Shown one piece after another: positions 1 through 11,221 of a DNA stretch of 64,000 bases (the stretch's first letter is position 1; every line of letters begins with the position of its first letter). The notes below the pieces were generated by a model that saw only the letters and a program-made list of their open reading frames with translations, had not been told where the DNA came from and searched no databases. The stretch comes from Dysidea avara (taxonomy: Eukaryota > Porifera > Demospongiae > Dictyoceratida > Dysideidae), in assembly GCF_963678975.1 (NCBI RefSeq), contig NC_089275.1, positions 49,773,363 to 49,837,362 of the forward strand, in the 5' to 3' direction. Both the position numbers and the translations under genes were made by a program.

Positions 1-428
1 CATGGTTTTCCTAGAAGAACCAATGCTACATTACTTGCAAATATCAGTACTGTATTTTTCTGAGATGTTACGTTTTCCATAACGTCGTGCACTAATGCAC
101 GAGCATTGCATAACTATAGTTTGAATTTTATTTTAGACACCCATGAAACCTCGTATCTCTAACAATCACCTCTTTCTACTACAGATTTTAACCCTGTAGG
201 TTTCAGAGACTCTGGGTTGAAGCTAAAATACATCACTGTTTATTTGTTGGTCTGATATAACTGTTGTAGAAGATGACGGTTAGTCGGGTAATACAGTGAC
301 AAACACTCTGCCAGCCACTGCCAGCTGAACCAGCAGATCTATGAGAGCAGGTGGTCCCTCCGTTTTTCAGATACACACACACGCATTTAGCACAAAATAC
401 AAGATCTCGGAAAAATACAGTAGCTCAA
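1..428. other. Left flank outside the duplication, no gene seen
   Basis: No exon, RNA gene or long repeat could be recognised here. Similarity to the second unit starts only near 429 (ACACCCAACAGT, matched at about 35350), so this stretch lies outside the duplicated segment. It may be intron of UBA3, because the N-terminal exons of that gene are not visible in the window. Confidence 0.5.
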
Positions 429-1340
429 CACCCAACAGTACATATACCAGATAGATCAGGTACTCTTGTGAGAATTGTTACAGCCTCCTCCCCTCCCCCC
501 CCCCCAGTGGGGTATTGCTAGTCCTCTCCTTTGCCTGTAGTACATCCATACTGACACCTTAGTTGTTAACTGGTAGGTGGCGATGTCATGTTACGGCTGT
601 GGTGACTGCTTTGCTATGTTATGACATCACCAGTGCTGGAATCATGTGACTTAATGCTTCTACACTGATTGGTCCCCTCCCCAGTGTACTCATGTCAGTT
701 GCCATGGTGATGTGACAGCCGCAGGTCTAGGTTCTCATGGGAGGACTATTCCATTAGTTGTGATAAGATGTGTAGTGATAATGGTGACTTAACCAGCTCT
801 ACATGATGGAGTGCCTCATGTACACTGTTTCTCAGTATTAATAGTCTAGCATGTTTCCTAGCCTATTGTAGTACTTTCTTGGCTGACTAAATTTCATTTT
901 GGTTCGACATTTTTTTCTTTCTAATAACACTTGTGTAGATAGCATTGCAATTTCATTCTCTTAACAACACAATTTATCATCTTATAAAGTGTTCACAGTC
1001 TCTAAGACCTTGCTTGCCACAGTGGGTGACCTCCTGCCGTACTGTATAGTAGTTGCTAAGTGACCAACAATTAACTAGTGTACCTGCAGGCTACTAATAA
1101 CATGTGTTAATATTATTGTTTGTGTTAAATATTTATTGTGTTGACATTGTTGTTATTTGTGCTAAGCTTGTTGATTTATGTGTTATTGATGTGGCCTCAG
1201 GGTGACGACATGTTGTTGGCATGTACCCTATAACAACTATTACTTGGTGATTGTGTGGTGAACATCATGTGATCACTGATAGTACCTGCAACATGTAACA
1301 CACAAGATTTTATGTTGTTCAAATAAACTGAACTGGAAAC

Positions 1341-1425
1341 CAGGACACCTTGATGATCAGGACACCTTGATGATCAGGACACCTTGATGATCAGGACACC
1401 TTGATGATCAAGACACCTTGATCAA
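1341..1425. repeat. 17-bp tandem repeat (GGACACCTTGATGATCA)
   Basis: About five near-perfect direct copies occur here, and about two in the matching place of unit 2 (36205-36235). The core GGACACCTTGAT, or its complement, recurs at 12171-12250 and 59085-59520, so this is a dispersed repeat motif as well as a local array. Confidence 0.8.
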
Positions 1426-1951
1426 TAGGTTGGTCCCATTATGTCCATATTACAGCAGTTACACTAGAAGAACAACTGAATTAAGGACGTACATGTCAGT
1501 AGTTTTGCAAGGCACAAATTTGGAACATTCGAGCTCTTGTCTCCTACAAAGCTCCTTCTTACTATGCTCGTCCAGTATTCAAGTCAGTCGTATGATAGAT
1601 TCGTATGTAGGTTAAATCCATTTACTGGGGTCAGTGACAAGTGAAAATGTACAGAAGATAACACAAGTGGCTTGAATACTACAAGTTACTAGTCCAGTTT
1701 GTGTTGTCTGTCAATTACTCAGACCCTCACAATCACATTCATACACATTACACACATAGTGTACACATATCATATTGCAGTGTTGGTCACAGCTGGTTGT
1801 AGCTGGAGAGTGTTGTGGTCTGATAATGAAGAGTTGGTCAGTTTGTTGAGGTAACCACACTAGTCCTACACCTGCTGTTAACTGGTATGGTCAGTTTGTT
1901 GAGGTGTACCACACTTTGTTTTGATATTCATTACTGTATCACATTTCCAGT

Positions 1952-2489
1952 GTTATATTGTGTCCTGTACTCCATGAGCCAGTTAGTGGAGCTGTACCAT
2001 ACTACACTGTTATATTGTGTCCTGTACTCCATGAGCCAGTTAGTGGAGCTGTACCATACTACACTGTTATACTGTGTCCTGTACTCCATGAGCCAGTTAG
2101 TGGAGCTGTACCATACTACACTGTTATAGTGTGTCCTGTACTCCATGATCCAGTTAGTGGAGCTGTACCATACTACACTGTTATACTGTGTCCTGTACTC
2201 CATGAGCCAGTTAGTGGAGCTATACCATACTACACTGTTATACTGTGTCCTGTACTCCATGAGCCAGTTAGTGGAGCTGTACCATACTACACTGTTATAC
2301 TGTGTCCTGTACTCCATGAGCCAGTTAGTGAAGCTGTACCATACTACACTGTTATAGTGTGTCCTGTACTTCATGAGCCAGTTAGTGGAGCTGTACCATA
2401 CTACACTGTTATACTGTGTCCTGTACTCCATGAGCCAGTTAGTGGAGCTGTACCATACTACACTGTTATACTGTGTCCTGTACTCCATC
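1952..2489. repeat. 57-bp minisatellite, about 9.4 units (unit 1)
   Basis: The unit begins GTTATACTGTGTCCTGTACT and has a period of 57 bp with few substitutions. Because 57 is divisible by 3 and the unit has few stops, several long reading frames run through the array on both strands; I treat them as artefacts. The same array in unit 2 (36712-38384) has about 29 units, so copy number has changed about threefold since duplication. Confidence 0.95.
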
Positions 2490-3116
2490 AACCGCTTGGT
2501 ACAGATTGAATTATTGTCTGTAGTTTATGTGCGCTCCTCTGGCTGTGATCAAGGTAAGTTATTTATTATGGAGCCATCTCAACTGTATTAGTGGTCTTGT
2601 AATCAGGGAACTGACTTTGTTGCTGAGCGTTGCATCACTGACACATCTCACCTCTATTGCACTGAGCGATTTGTTGTAGTAGATGTTATTTATCAAACAG
2701 TACGTCAGTCATATAGCAGTTAGAGTTACTAGTCTGTCTCCTCGTAATGAAGAAGTCATTACGCTATTAGTGAGTGAGGTCATCTTACACAGTAGCACAT
2801 GTTGTACTGGCTGAGTAGTAGTAGTAGTAGTATGAGATAGTGTGGGCTAGTGGAGTATTATCAGGTAATGGACTACATCTTGTTGTTACTGCCAGTAACA
2901 TGATATAACAGTTGTAGTGTAGTACTAGATGAATTGTTATCAGTGATCCGTATGAGACCTTACATGATCATGTGAGACCTTACATGACAATTCTCTGTTA
3001 ACTGCTACCAGCTAGAGTTGATTATTGTTCAGTATAGTGTACATGTGTCACTACTACTACCGGGGGGTGGGGTAGTATAGTGTACATGTGTCACTTACTA
3101 CCAGGGGGGTGTTTTC

Positions 3117-3557
3117 TAGTGATGTGCAATATACCGAAAAATTATCGACATTGCAATACTTTTTTTCCATACCGATATCGCATTAAATCTCAATATTTTT
3201 ATAACTGATATCAGTATTTATCGTATAGTCAATATTTTGCTACAATTTTCAATATGTTGAGTACATATTGAGTAATATTTTGATAATTTACAACTTTTGG
3301 TGTGTGATTGTGCAATCACGGTAGAAATGAAGCTCAGTTCTGTACAGTTTAGCCATTTTAAAAAGCATCTACCAGTTTCCAAGGCTTGTTATTACCTTCA
3401 TCACAAACTCTATAAAGCATAGCCGCTAATTATAAACATTTGCCCCACACAATTAATCAAAAGAAAAAATACCGAAAAAGTATCGAAATTTCAATATTTT
3501 ACCAATTATCATATTGATATCATACCAAAACCAAAATCCTAATATCCCACATCACTA
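3117..3557. mobile_element. hAT-type MITE, 441 bp, TSD GTGTTTTC
   Basis: The termini are TAGTGATGTG and its complement CACATCACTA, with AT-rich sequence between. The 8-bp direct repeat GTGTTTTC flanks it (3109-3116 and 3558-3565), which is the length expected for hAT transposition. Unit 2 has the single-copy empty site near 38780. No transposase is encoded. Confidence 0.9.
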
Positions 3558-3672
3558 GTGTTTTCTATATCAGTAACCTCCCAAACAAATATAATAACAC
3601 AGACAAATGTAATAACACAGATTGTAATACTGTTCACTCCTTAGCTACACTAGTCACTGTTGTCCCATTCAG

Positions 3673-6600
3673 GATTATGATGCTGACTTCTATAGACGTG
3701 AGTGAAGGGGTGTGGTCATGTTGTTACTATATTTAGTGTGGGTGTGATCACGTTACCATTTTTAGAGTTCCATATCATTGTCTGTGGACTGGACTCTGTA
3801 GTTGCTAGGCGATGGATGAATGGAATGTTGGTAAGTTGGAGATCACATGATCTAGCACTTGGTCCGGGTATTGTACACACTAACCTACTGACCTTGACAA
3901 CATGTCATTATTGTCCCTTCCATATAGGGTATTGTACACTTAATATAACCTAACTAGTGATTCACTGATTAATCAGTAAATAATCGGAAATCAGTTATTG
4001 GACAAATTTCAGCATTATTGGTAATTATTGGCAGATTATTTAGCTGATTAATTTTACTGACCCTGATGCTATTGTTGTCATAGTGATAAGACAAAATAGA
4101 AATGGTGATGTTACAAAATACGCATGGAATTTTGGTAAACACAAATATCAGATCAGTTATCGGTAATGGCCATTCTGTAAATTTCAATATCGGATAATTG
4201 GCTAAATATCTTATCGGTACATCAATAAACCTAATCTCCTTGACAACAGGTCACTATTGTCCCTTCCAGAGAGGGTTATAAATAACATCTCACTTTCCCT
4301 CCACTGATTGATTAATGGAGTAGTAGTCAAGTTACTAATAGAGCAATTAGTTACAAGTTTTGCCATTCAGTTAGTAATATAACTTAACTCCTTCACAACA
4401 GATCACTTATCCCTTACAGAGAATCACTATTGTCCCCTCATATGTTATTGTCTACTCTTCCTCCACTACAGGTCAGCCTACTAACCTATACTGATGATGG
4501 ACAGTTAGATGTGTCCAGTGTGATCCCACTAATTGATGGGGGCACTGAGGGTGAGGATGATGTCATTGTTGATGGTGTAATGATGACCTCTTGTGTCTCT
4601 TGAAACTGGTAGTGTATTAAGCTGTGTGTGAAGCCTGGTGAATATATTTTGTAGTAAAAAAGTTCTGTGATGTTATGTAGGTGTGAGATAGTCCAATGTT
4701 GAAAGCTGAGCTTGCTAATATGTCTGAGACCTTGTTTATGCTCGTGTTGTCATTGTACAGAGTAAATAATTAATATTTGAAATTTGTAAATTTTATGTTA
4801 TACCACTTGTTTATCCAGGCTATACTATTGCCATTGTGGGCTGTGTTCTCTAATTATCAGTACCCCAATATTACAGGTTTCAAAGGTAATGCTAGAGTCA
4901 TCCTTCCTGGAGTATCAGCTTGTATTGACTGTACTCTGGACCTGTATCCTCCACAGGTTAGTGGGTGTGGCTGGATCACATGATTATCCCCTCCTTCAGG
5001 TCAACTACCCCCTGTGTACGATAGCCCACACCCCCAGACTGCCTGAGCATTGTGTGGAATATGCTAAAGTGTTACTGTGGCCTAAGGAGAACCCTTTTGG
5101 AGGTGAGCTGTCTCATGTGATCCTAGTGATATTACATACAGTTAGGAGGTTTGACCAGCTTACAATAGCTTCATGGCAGCTAGGCACCATTGGTTAGGTA
5201 TACCATAAGGCAAGAAATTTTTGTGGATTTCATGGATGTATGATTCACGAAAATACATGTCATGAGGAATACTATTTATGTGCAAGGTTTCATGCTTTAA
5301 TGAAAAAGTGCACAATTTGCTAATATTGGGGGCTACACTGCTATAATATTCCATAAAAATTCTACATTTGGGTAATCCACAAAAAATTTAATGTCACAAA
5401 AATTTCTTTCCCTACAGTAACCTAGCCTTCAGTATGACCCTAAATGTTTCCAATTAGCTGATACAATTTTTTATTTAGTGGAATATTTGCTGACTGAGTT
5501 GACTGACTGACTGACTGACTGACTGACTGACTGACTGACTGACTGACTGACTGACTGACTGACTGACTGACTGACTGACTGACTGACTGACTGACTGACT
5601 GACTGACTGACTGACTGACTGACTGACTTACTAATTCCTTCAGACAAGTGTAACTCAAATGGCTAAATTTACTGATTTGATTTTTTCACTGCTAGATGTT
5701 ACTTTAGTGCCTACCACAGTACGTACAATGCACAAGTCATGGACTTACCAGTGTCCTCCTTTGTGTCTCATTTCTCTTGTTAATTTGCGGTAGCACACTG
5801 TGGCTTCCCTGTAGCTGCTAACTAGCTATCATAATCATCATCATCAGTTTCCATAGTAACTGGAAATACTTCTCGTACCATTCTTTGTGAGTAAAGTCAA
5901 TAAACAGGCTGAACAAAACTGGAAACCATGCGTAATGACCACTTGACTTTTCAATGGTGTGTGTTCTGATTAGTAATGCCACGATATGAAAATTTTAATA
6001 TCACAATAATCATGATATCGTGGGACTATAGTCACGATATATTAAATGAATTGAATATGTTAGGACAAGTTCTAACTATAACAATGATGTGACAAAGTTA
6101 ACACTTGTTTTTTATACATCATCGCAGGTTGCCATAGAAATATCCTCAAATATTAAGTCACTTTTCACTAAATAATTTGTGTTTTTTCGTATCACAATAT
6201 AGCCTTTTCTCTATCGCGATTATCATGAAATGCTTCTATCATGATTATCAGATATATCGGGGCATCACTAATATTAATGTATGACATGTGGTGATGTGGT
6301 AGATGTATGGACTTACCAGTGTAGTAAACTAAGTAAGTACAAGGGAAATTAGGAACACTCATATAGTAAAACAAGGAGGTTGACTGGTGGACATAGAAAT
6401 TAAATGTTCACTAGTATATCTACAGGTGTAGGCAACCTCCCTTGTTTCCCTACGTTTTTTTTTTCTAGTCAAATTTAACTTTTTTTTCTTCTCATTTTTC
6501 CTTCTACTTGTAATATAAATGTACATGTTGTGGGCAGGTTGGTGTTTATTCATTAGTGGTTGGTAATTCCTAATGTCAGAGGATCAGGGCAAAGCTGTTT

Positions 6601-9600
6601 ACTACTCTCTGTATTGTTCCCTGAAATTGACAACTGAAAAAAATAATTCTAAGAAAAGTGTTAGCAGGTCACATGACAAACCCACAATAATGTGTGAGGG
6701 ATCTGAAAGGACCTCTGCAAGAATGTGTGTTTCAGCTCATCATGCTATCAAATGAACAATACCATATCAGTGAGTGTGTTAGAGGAATATTGGCTGCAGC
6801 CGGGAGTAGGTTAAGCCACTTGTGTAGTAAATTAACTGAAATTTTGTGTTCCAAACTATATTGATATGCCAGTGTGTAATGTGTATTTGTGTGGCTTCTC
6901 AATAGAGGGTGTATCTATTGACGGTGACAACCCGGATCATGTGAGCTGGTTACTAGAGCAGGCAGAGCAGAGGGCAACTCAGCATAACATCACTGGAGTG
7001 ACCTACCGACTGACCCAGGGGGTGGTAAAGAGGATTATACCGGCTGTCGCTAGTAGCAATGCTGTCATTGCTGGTAAGTGATAACTAGTGATGTTTTGTG
7101 GTGACCTTTTGGGATGGGTGACCTTTTGGGCCTTTTGAGATGGGTGGGTAGATAAAAACAGTGGACCCGGGGACCCTGGGACCCACAGAAATTCAACTGT
7201 TCTTGGAACTTTTTATACTTCACAGTATTCTATACTTGTACTATGTACCTCTGCAAGCAGTCTTGCATGGTCAATTCACTTTTTTTTCCCTTACGGCGTC
7301 TCGCACAATGTTTACACTAATTAGAAATTATAAGCGCCTCTGAAAAAGTGTCTAAAGCTGACTGCATTAATTACAGGTCACTCGCTATTTTCCCAGAGTA
7401 TTTGTTTACACAATGTTTCTAATCTTTAGTAGCTAGGTGACATGATAGACTAGCATACTCATTGTGCCAGCAGGCGAACAATTACAAGCTAAGCAACTTC
7501 CAGCAGCTCTTCATACATCATGATGCATTTGTACAATGTTCCTAAACTACTCTAGTAGCTAGGCAGCATAATAGACTAGTATGCTTACTGTGCAGCAGGA
7601 AGTGGCCTATAAATGCAGTCAGCTCTTTCAGAGGCGCTTATAATTTCTAATTGGTGTAAACATCGTGCGAGACGCCGCGAGGGGAGAAAAAGTGAATTGG
7701 CCATGCAAGACTACTTATAAAGGTACCTAGTACAAGCATAGAATACTGTGAGGTGTATAAAATTCCAAGCAGAGTTGGATTTCCGTAGGTCCCCAGGTCC
7801 CCTGGTCCCGGATCCTTGGTCCCCAGGTCCACTGTTTTTACCTACCCGGGATGGGTGACCTTAACATCTGAAATGACTGCAGGTATTGTCAGTACACTAA
7901 TCTTGATAATATTATTTTATGAAGTATTGAAATATCTTACTATATCAGTCTTGGATGTCATTTGCAAACATTTTTCTCCGATGTGTAAAATTATTAAACA
8001 CCTATGCAGTATAGCAGACAATTTGTCTGTTTGTGAGTTCTTCCATTTAACTAGATGACATGCTTGAATGTACCTGGTGTATAGTCCATAGTGACTGTTT
8101 ATGGAGTTGTTGTAATAAGGGAGTTGTGTAATGTTATTGTGGTGAGGTGGGATGATGTTCCCATACATTTGGACTAGTTGATAGTTCCATTCAGTGATCA
8201 CAGTACACACACAAAGACAAGTTATTGTATAGTGTACTCACTATATGTTAGGAACTGACCTGCTGATGTGCTGTAGTTTATTCCATTTTGTTTACTTCAT
8301 ACACTTGTATCACTGAAAGTTGGTAATTCCTAGTAACCTTGTCATGTCCCAGAACCCTAACAATCAGCCACTCCAACAACAACTTTCCTAGCTAAGAAGC
8401 AAATCCATACTTCTTGTGTTAACACCAGCCAGCCTCATGTAGTTCTGACCTCTGCCAATCCTGGTACAATGGTTTGTGAAGTTGTATGGGTTCCATCAGT
8501 AATGTAGGGAGCATTTGAGCTAATAAAGGACTCCCTCAAACTACTCATTACACACCAGGAATTATTATAGCATGTGTATGCACACACACACGTGCACACA
8601 CACACGTGCACACACACACATGTTGTTCAAACACTGGAACAATTCTTTGCAACCAGGTGAAAACCAAAAATCAATGTTTAAAAATTTGCCTCATTACTGG
8701 TCATCCTAACAGCAGTTACTTCCTGTGTATCATGACATAATCTACATGACTATGGGGGATACACCTGCCATGTGGTTTACTAGCTCAGCAGATCACTGAC
8801 TGCTGTGTTGGGTTGGTGGCCGTGTTGCTAGGTAACATTTAATGTTGTTGATTTAGCAAAAACTTCTGCAAACAGTTGTGACCTTGTTGTGGAGTTGTTA
8901 CAAGTGCTCCTTCATTAAACTATTATCATATCTGATCATTGTGTAGTATTGTGTGGCAAGTTGTGGTTGTATATAACCTACTGATAACTGGTGATGTAAT
9001 ACCTCTTGTGGGTAGGGTGTGTATCCTGTTACTTCAATAGCTGATTTAGCAGAAATCCATGACATGTAAACAAGTAAAATGTATTTCATGTTGCTTGCAC
9101 ATTGCACAGCAATTATTATAAACTTACCCATACTAACAAGTTATCATCTTGATATGGTTTGACATGTTAATATTAGGGAATTATTGGCAAATACAGTACA
9201 TCAATATTATCCCTTACATCATGATATGTGACCGGGCCTGCGATAATAGGGCATGTGGGCACATGATTTTTGCTTGCTTTTTCACACTTTCATCACTCAT
9301 AACATTTTGTATCATTATGCTATGGCATTACAATTTTCAGCTGTTAGTATGCACTTAATTGGCACCACGATGCAAGTTACAGAATGGAAATATACTTTTC
9401 CAGTACTGAGATATGACCTGTAGTATGATGGGGTGTAGTTTGTGCCCACATGCCCTGTTTTCGCAGGCCCGGTCACATATAATACTTCATAATAGCGGCA
9501 TGTACCAGTGAGGTATTCAAGATGGCTACTAGCTGTAGTCCACCCCTCAGCAACTATATGGTGTTCAATGATACTGATGGAGTGTATACTTATAGCTTTG

Positions 9601-10074
9601 AGGCTGAGAAGAGGGTGAGCAACATTTAGAACAATAGCTACTGGTTGTCATTGGTTACCAACACTAGGAGGATTGTCCAACATGTTCCATCAAACCAGTT
9701 ACCATGACGTTCCATGAGGATGCCACCCTACAAGACTTGTATGATCACCTGATCCAAACCTTGTAAGGATTCTAATTGTCACCTGTCATTGTGCAATGTG
9801 TTAATTAGTCAGATGAAGTCTCCATCATTGACAACGGTTGTCAATGGCAACAACAAAACACTTTACATGCCAAATGTGCCATCCATTGAACAAGTTACCA
9901 AGAAGAACCTGAAGGAAAAATTGACAGGTGGGCATCTATTAGAAGTGTGGCTGGTTTCTATAATAACATGTTACAGTACTTGGTATCCAAGACAACCATG
10001 AGATTGTGGTAGCTGATCCAACTTCACCCAAACAAGTGATTATTATAATTAGACTTACTTTTGATATGAGTTAG
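3673..10074 (+). CDS. UBA3: NEDD8-activating enzyme E1 catalytic subunit (UBA3), N-terminal exons not seen
   Basis: This subunit adenylates NEDD8, carries it on a catalytic cysteine and passes it to UBC12 in the cullin neddylation pathway. Supported exons, all with GT-AG borders, are 3673-3697, 3766-3830, 4472-4550, 4877-4956, 5000-5102, 6906-7073, 9496-9614, 9668-9762, 9809-9927 and 9977-10074. Diagnostic peptides are [51 protein letters not shown] and [19 protein letters not shown]. The predicted catalytic Cys lies in [10 protein letters not shown], and the zinc-binding CxxC pairs are CIDC and CPTC. The C-terminal ubiquitin-fold domain ends at a TAG at 10072-10074. The exons for the nucleotide-binding GxGxxG segment were not found between 1 and 3672 and probably lie upstream of the window. 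SerRS follows on the same strand. The frame is open throughout, so this copy looks functional. Confidence 0.9.
5196..5425. mobile_element. Small inverted-repeat element, shared by both units
   Basis: It lies in a UBA3 intron. GCAAGAAATTTTTGTGGAT near the left end is inverted as CACAAAAATTTCTTTCCCTA near the right end. The same element is present, inverted with its surroundings, at about 40330-40575 in unit 2, so it was inserted before the duplication. Confidence 0.6.
5501..5628. repeat. (GACT)n microsatellite, 32 units
   Basis: This is a perfect tetranucleotide run of 128 bp in a UBA3 intron. The unit 2 counterpart (about 40221-40251, opposite strand) has only about eight units, so the array has expanded or contracted since the duplication. 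Confidence 0.97.
5790..6575. other. Unit 1-specific intron segment with a hAT-like MITE
   Basis: Unit 2 lacks this stretch: its sequence near 40070 jumps from the match to about 5765 to the match to about 6585. It contains an inverted-repeat element at about 5971-6270 (ends TAGTAATGCC and GGCATCACTA). The string GGACTTACCAGTGT occurs just left of the segment and again at about 6308, so the indel may have a repeat-mediated component. No coding sequence was recognised. Confidence 0.6.
7109..7854. mobile_element. Fold-back DNA element with arms of about 200 bp, TSD GTGACCTT
   Basis: The left arm (from about 7150, TAGATAAAAACAGTGGACCC) is the reverse complement of the right arm (about 7620-7850, ending GGTCCACTGTTTTTACCTAC). 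Both arms carry AGAGGCGCTTATAATTTCTA or its complement at their inner ends. GTGACCTT is repeated at 7101-7108 and 7855-7862, and unit 2 has the empty site (near 39490-39500, opposite strand). The 8-bp TSD fits hAT-like transposition. No transposase is present. Confidence 0.85.
8578..8622. repeat. CA/CACGTG microsatellite
   Basis: A short run of CACACA interrupted by CACGTG. The matching place in unit 2 (about 43783-43822) has a similar but longer CA tract. Confidence 0.85.
9227..9477. mobile_element. MITE, 251 bp, TA target site
   Basis: The termini TGTGACCGGGCCTGCGA and TCGCAGGCCCGGTCACA are near-perfect inverted repeats, flanked by TA on both sides. Unit 2 (about 44403-44410) shows the empty site GATATAATAC. 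A TA duplication suggests Tc1/mariner-type mobilisation. A relative of the same family sits at 41829-42072. Confidence 0.9.
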
Positions 10075-10174
10075 TATTTCACATTTTCACTGTAGTTCGT
10101 GATGAATTGTACTTATTTATCATTAATTCATGTACTTCATGATTTTTAATTTGAAATAACCGTAATTACAATGA

Positions 10175-11155
10175 TTTGTAATTGAATTCGTCCTGTTTGC
10201 AATTGAGTTCGTCACTTTTGCAATTGAATTGGTAGGTTTTGCAATAGAAGTCCATAACAAGAATGGCGTATCAACAGCTTCTACTCAAAAACAATTAATG
10301 AATGGAACAACTTACCCACTGTAATAATTGATCACGATGATTTGAACTTATTTACTAATATTACTATAGACTCTTAAATCATTGTAGCTAGCTAATACTT
10401 ATAAATCTTTGTAAATTTTTTTTTTCCTGGGCACGGCAGCAGAGCTGCCTGCCCAGTAATAATAAATGAAATAAATGGCAACTGGAGAAAACATGATGTA
10501 GCAGCTGCTACAAGAACTTGTTCAAGTACAACAGTAGTAAACAACTCTTTATAAGGCAATAATTCTTCCTCTACAGCCTATCCAGCAACATCCCTATACA
10601 ACTGTAATCTTTGTAACTACGTAGCTAAATTCATTTTATGATTGCTTTTTTTCCTGAGCATATCAGCTGTGCTGTCTGCTCAGTAACAATAATAATAATA
10701 ATAATAATCCCGAACTCTGCTACGCCATTTGCGATGGGTGTGGTCACTCGCGAGCAAGCTAAGGCCACTCCACTCTGTTTCCCGTCCTGGACTCGGGCAT
10801 ACGGGCGGTCCATTTTCATTATAAGATTGGCTAGCTTTTCAAGCCATTATTTGCCTGGAACAGCCAAAAAGGCTGCATAAAAGCATGCTTAAGCTAGCTT
10901 GTTCCTTTGTAAGTTGCAAAAATAACACAAACGTGAAGTTTGTGCTAGCTGACTTGATACATGTAGCACTGCTGACACTACCAGCTCCGAGTGTCTCAAG
11001 TGTAACTCTCCATGGCGTAAATAGTTCATCTCTAATGAACGGTTAGTTTCTTGGAGCCGTTTTGTTTATGACGAATTGCTATGCAAACGCGATGAATTCT
11101 ATTACAAAACCGACGAATTCAATTACAAACAGGACAAATTCTATTGCAAAACCCT
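10175..11155 (+). mobile_element. LINE 3'-end insertion in the UBA3-SerRS spacer
   Basis: Unit 2 lacks this block: AATTTGAAATAAC..AATGATTT runs directly into the SerRS leader near 45110. Around 10268-10377 a frame reads NSFYSKTINEWNNLP and ends at a stop, which is the typical C-terminal end of a LINE reverse transcriptase. A GC-rich stem-loop (10427-10455) and ATAATAAATG-type tail follow. A second stem-loop with an (ATA)n tail lies at 10654-10710, so two related 3' ends may be stacked. Sequences near 10180-10250 and 11090-11150 are partly inverted copies of each other. Two insertions or one rearranged one are both possible. Confidence 0.65.
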
Positions 11156-11221
11156 GTAATGTATTCCTCTCGAATTATCAATCTTCGCTGCCTTCTTCGT
11201 CGTGCGGTTCCACGAAGACAC

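Noticed and set aside
2510-2567. Candidate exon after the minisatellite (TTGGTACAG, then IELLSVVYVR, then GTAAGT)
   Set aside because: It has an AG before and a GT donor after, but the peptide does not match UBA3 and unit 2 has a stop at the corresponding place.
1-3672. Search for the UBA3 nucleotide-binding exons
   Set aside because: No sequence coding for a GxGGLGCE-like or DMDTID-like segment was seen, so no exon is called.
5440-5658. Frame with repeated SVSQ
   Set aside because: It is the GACT tetranucleotide tract on the minus strand.
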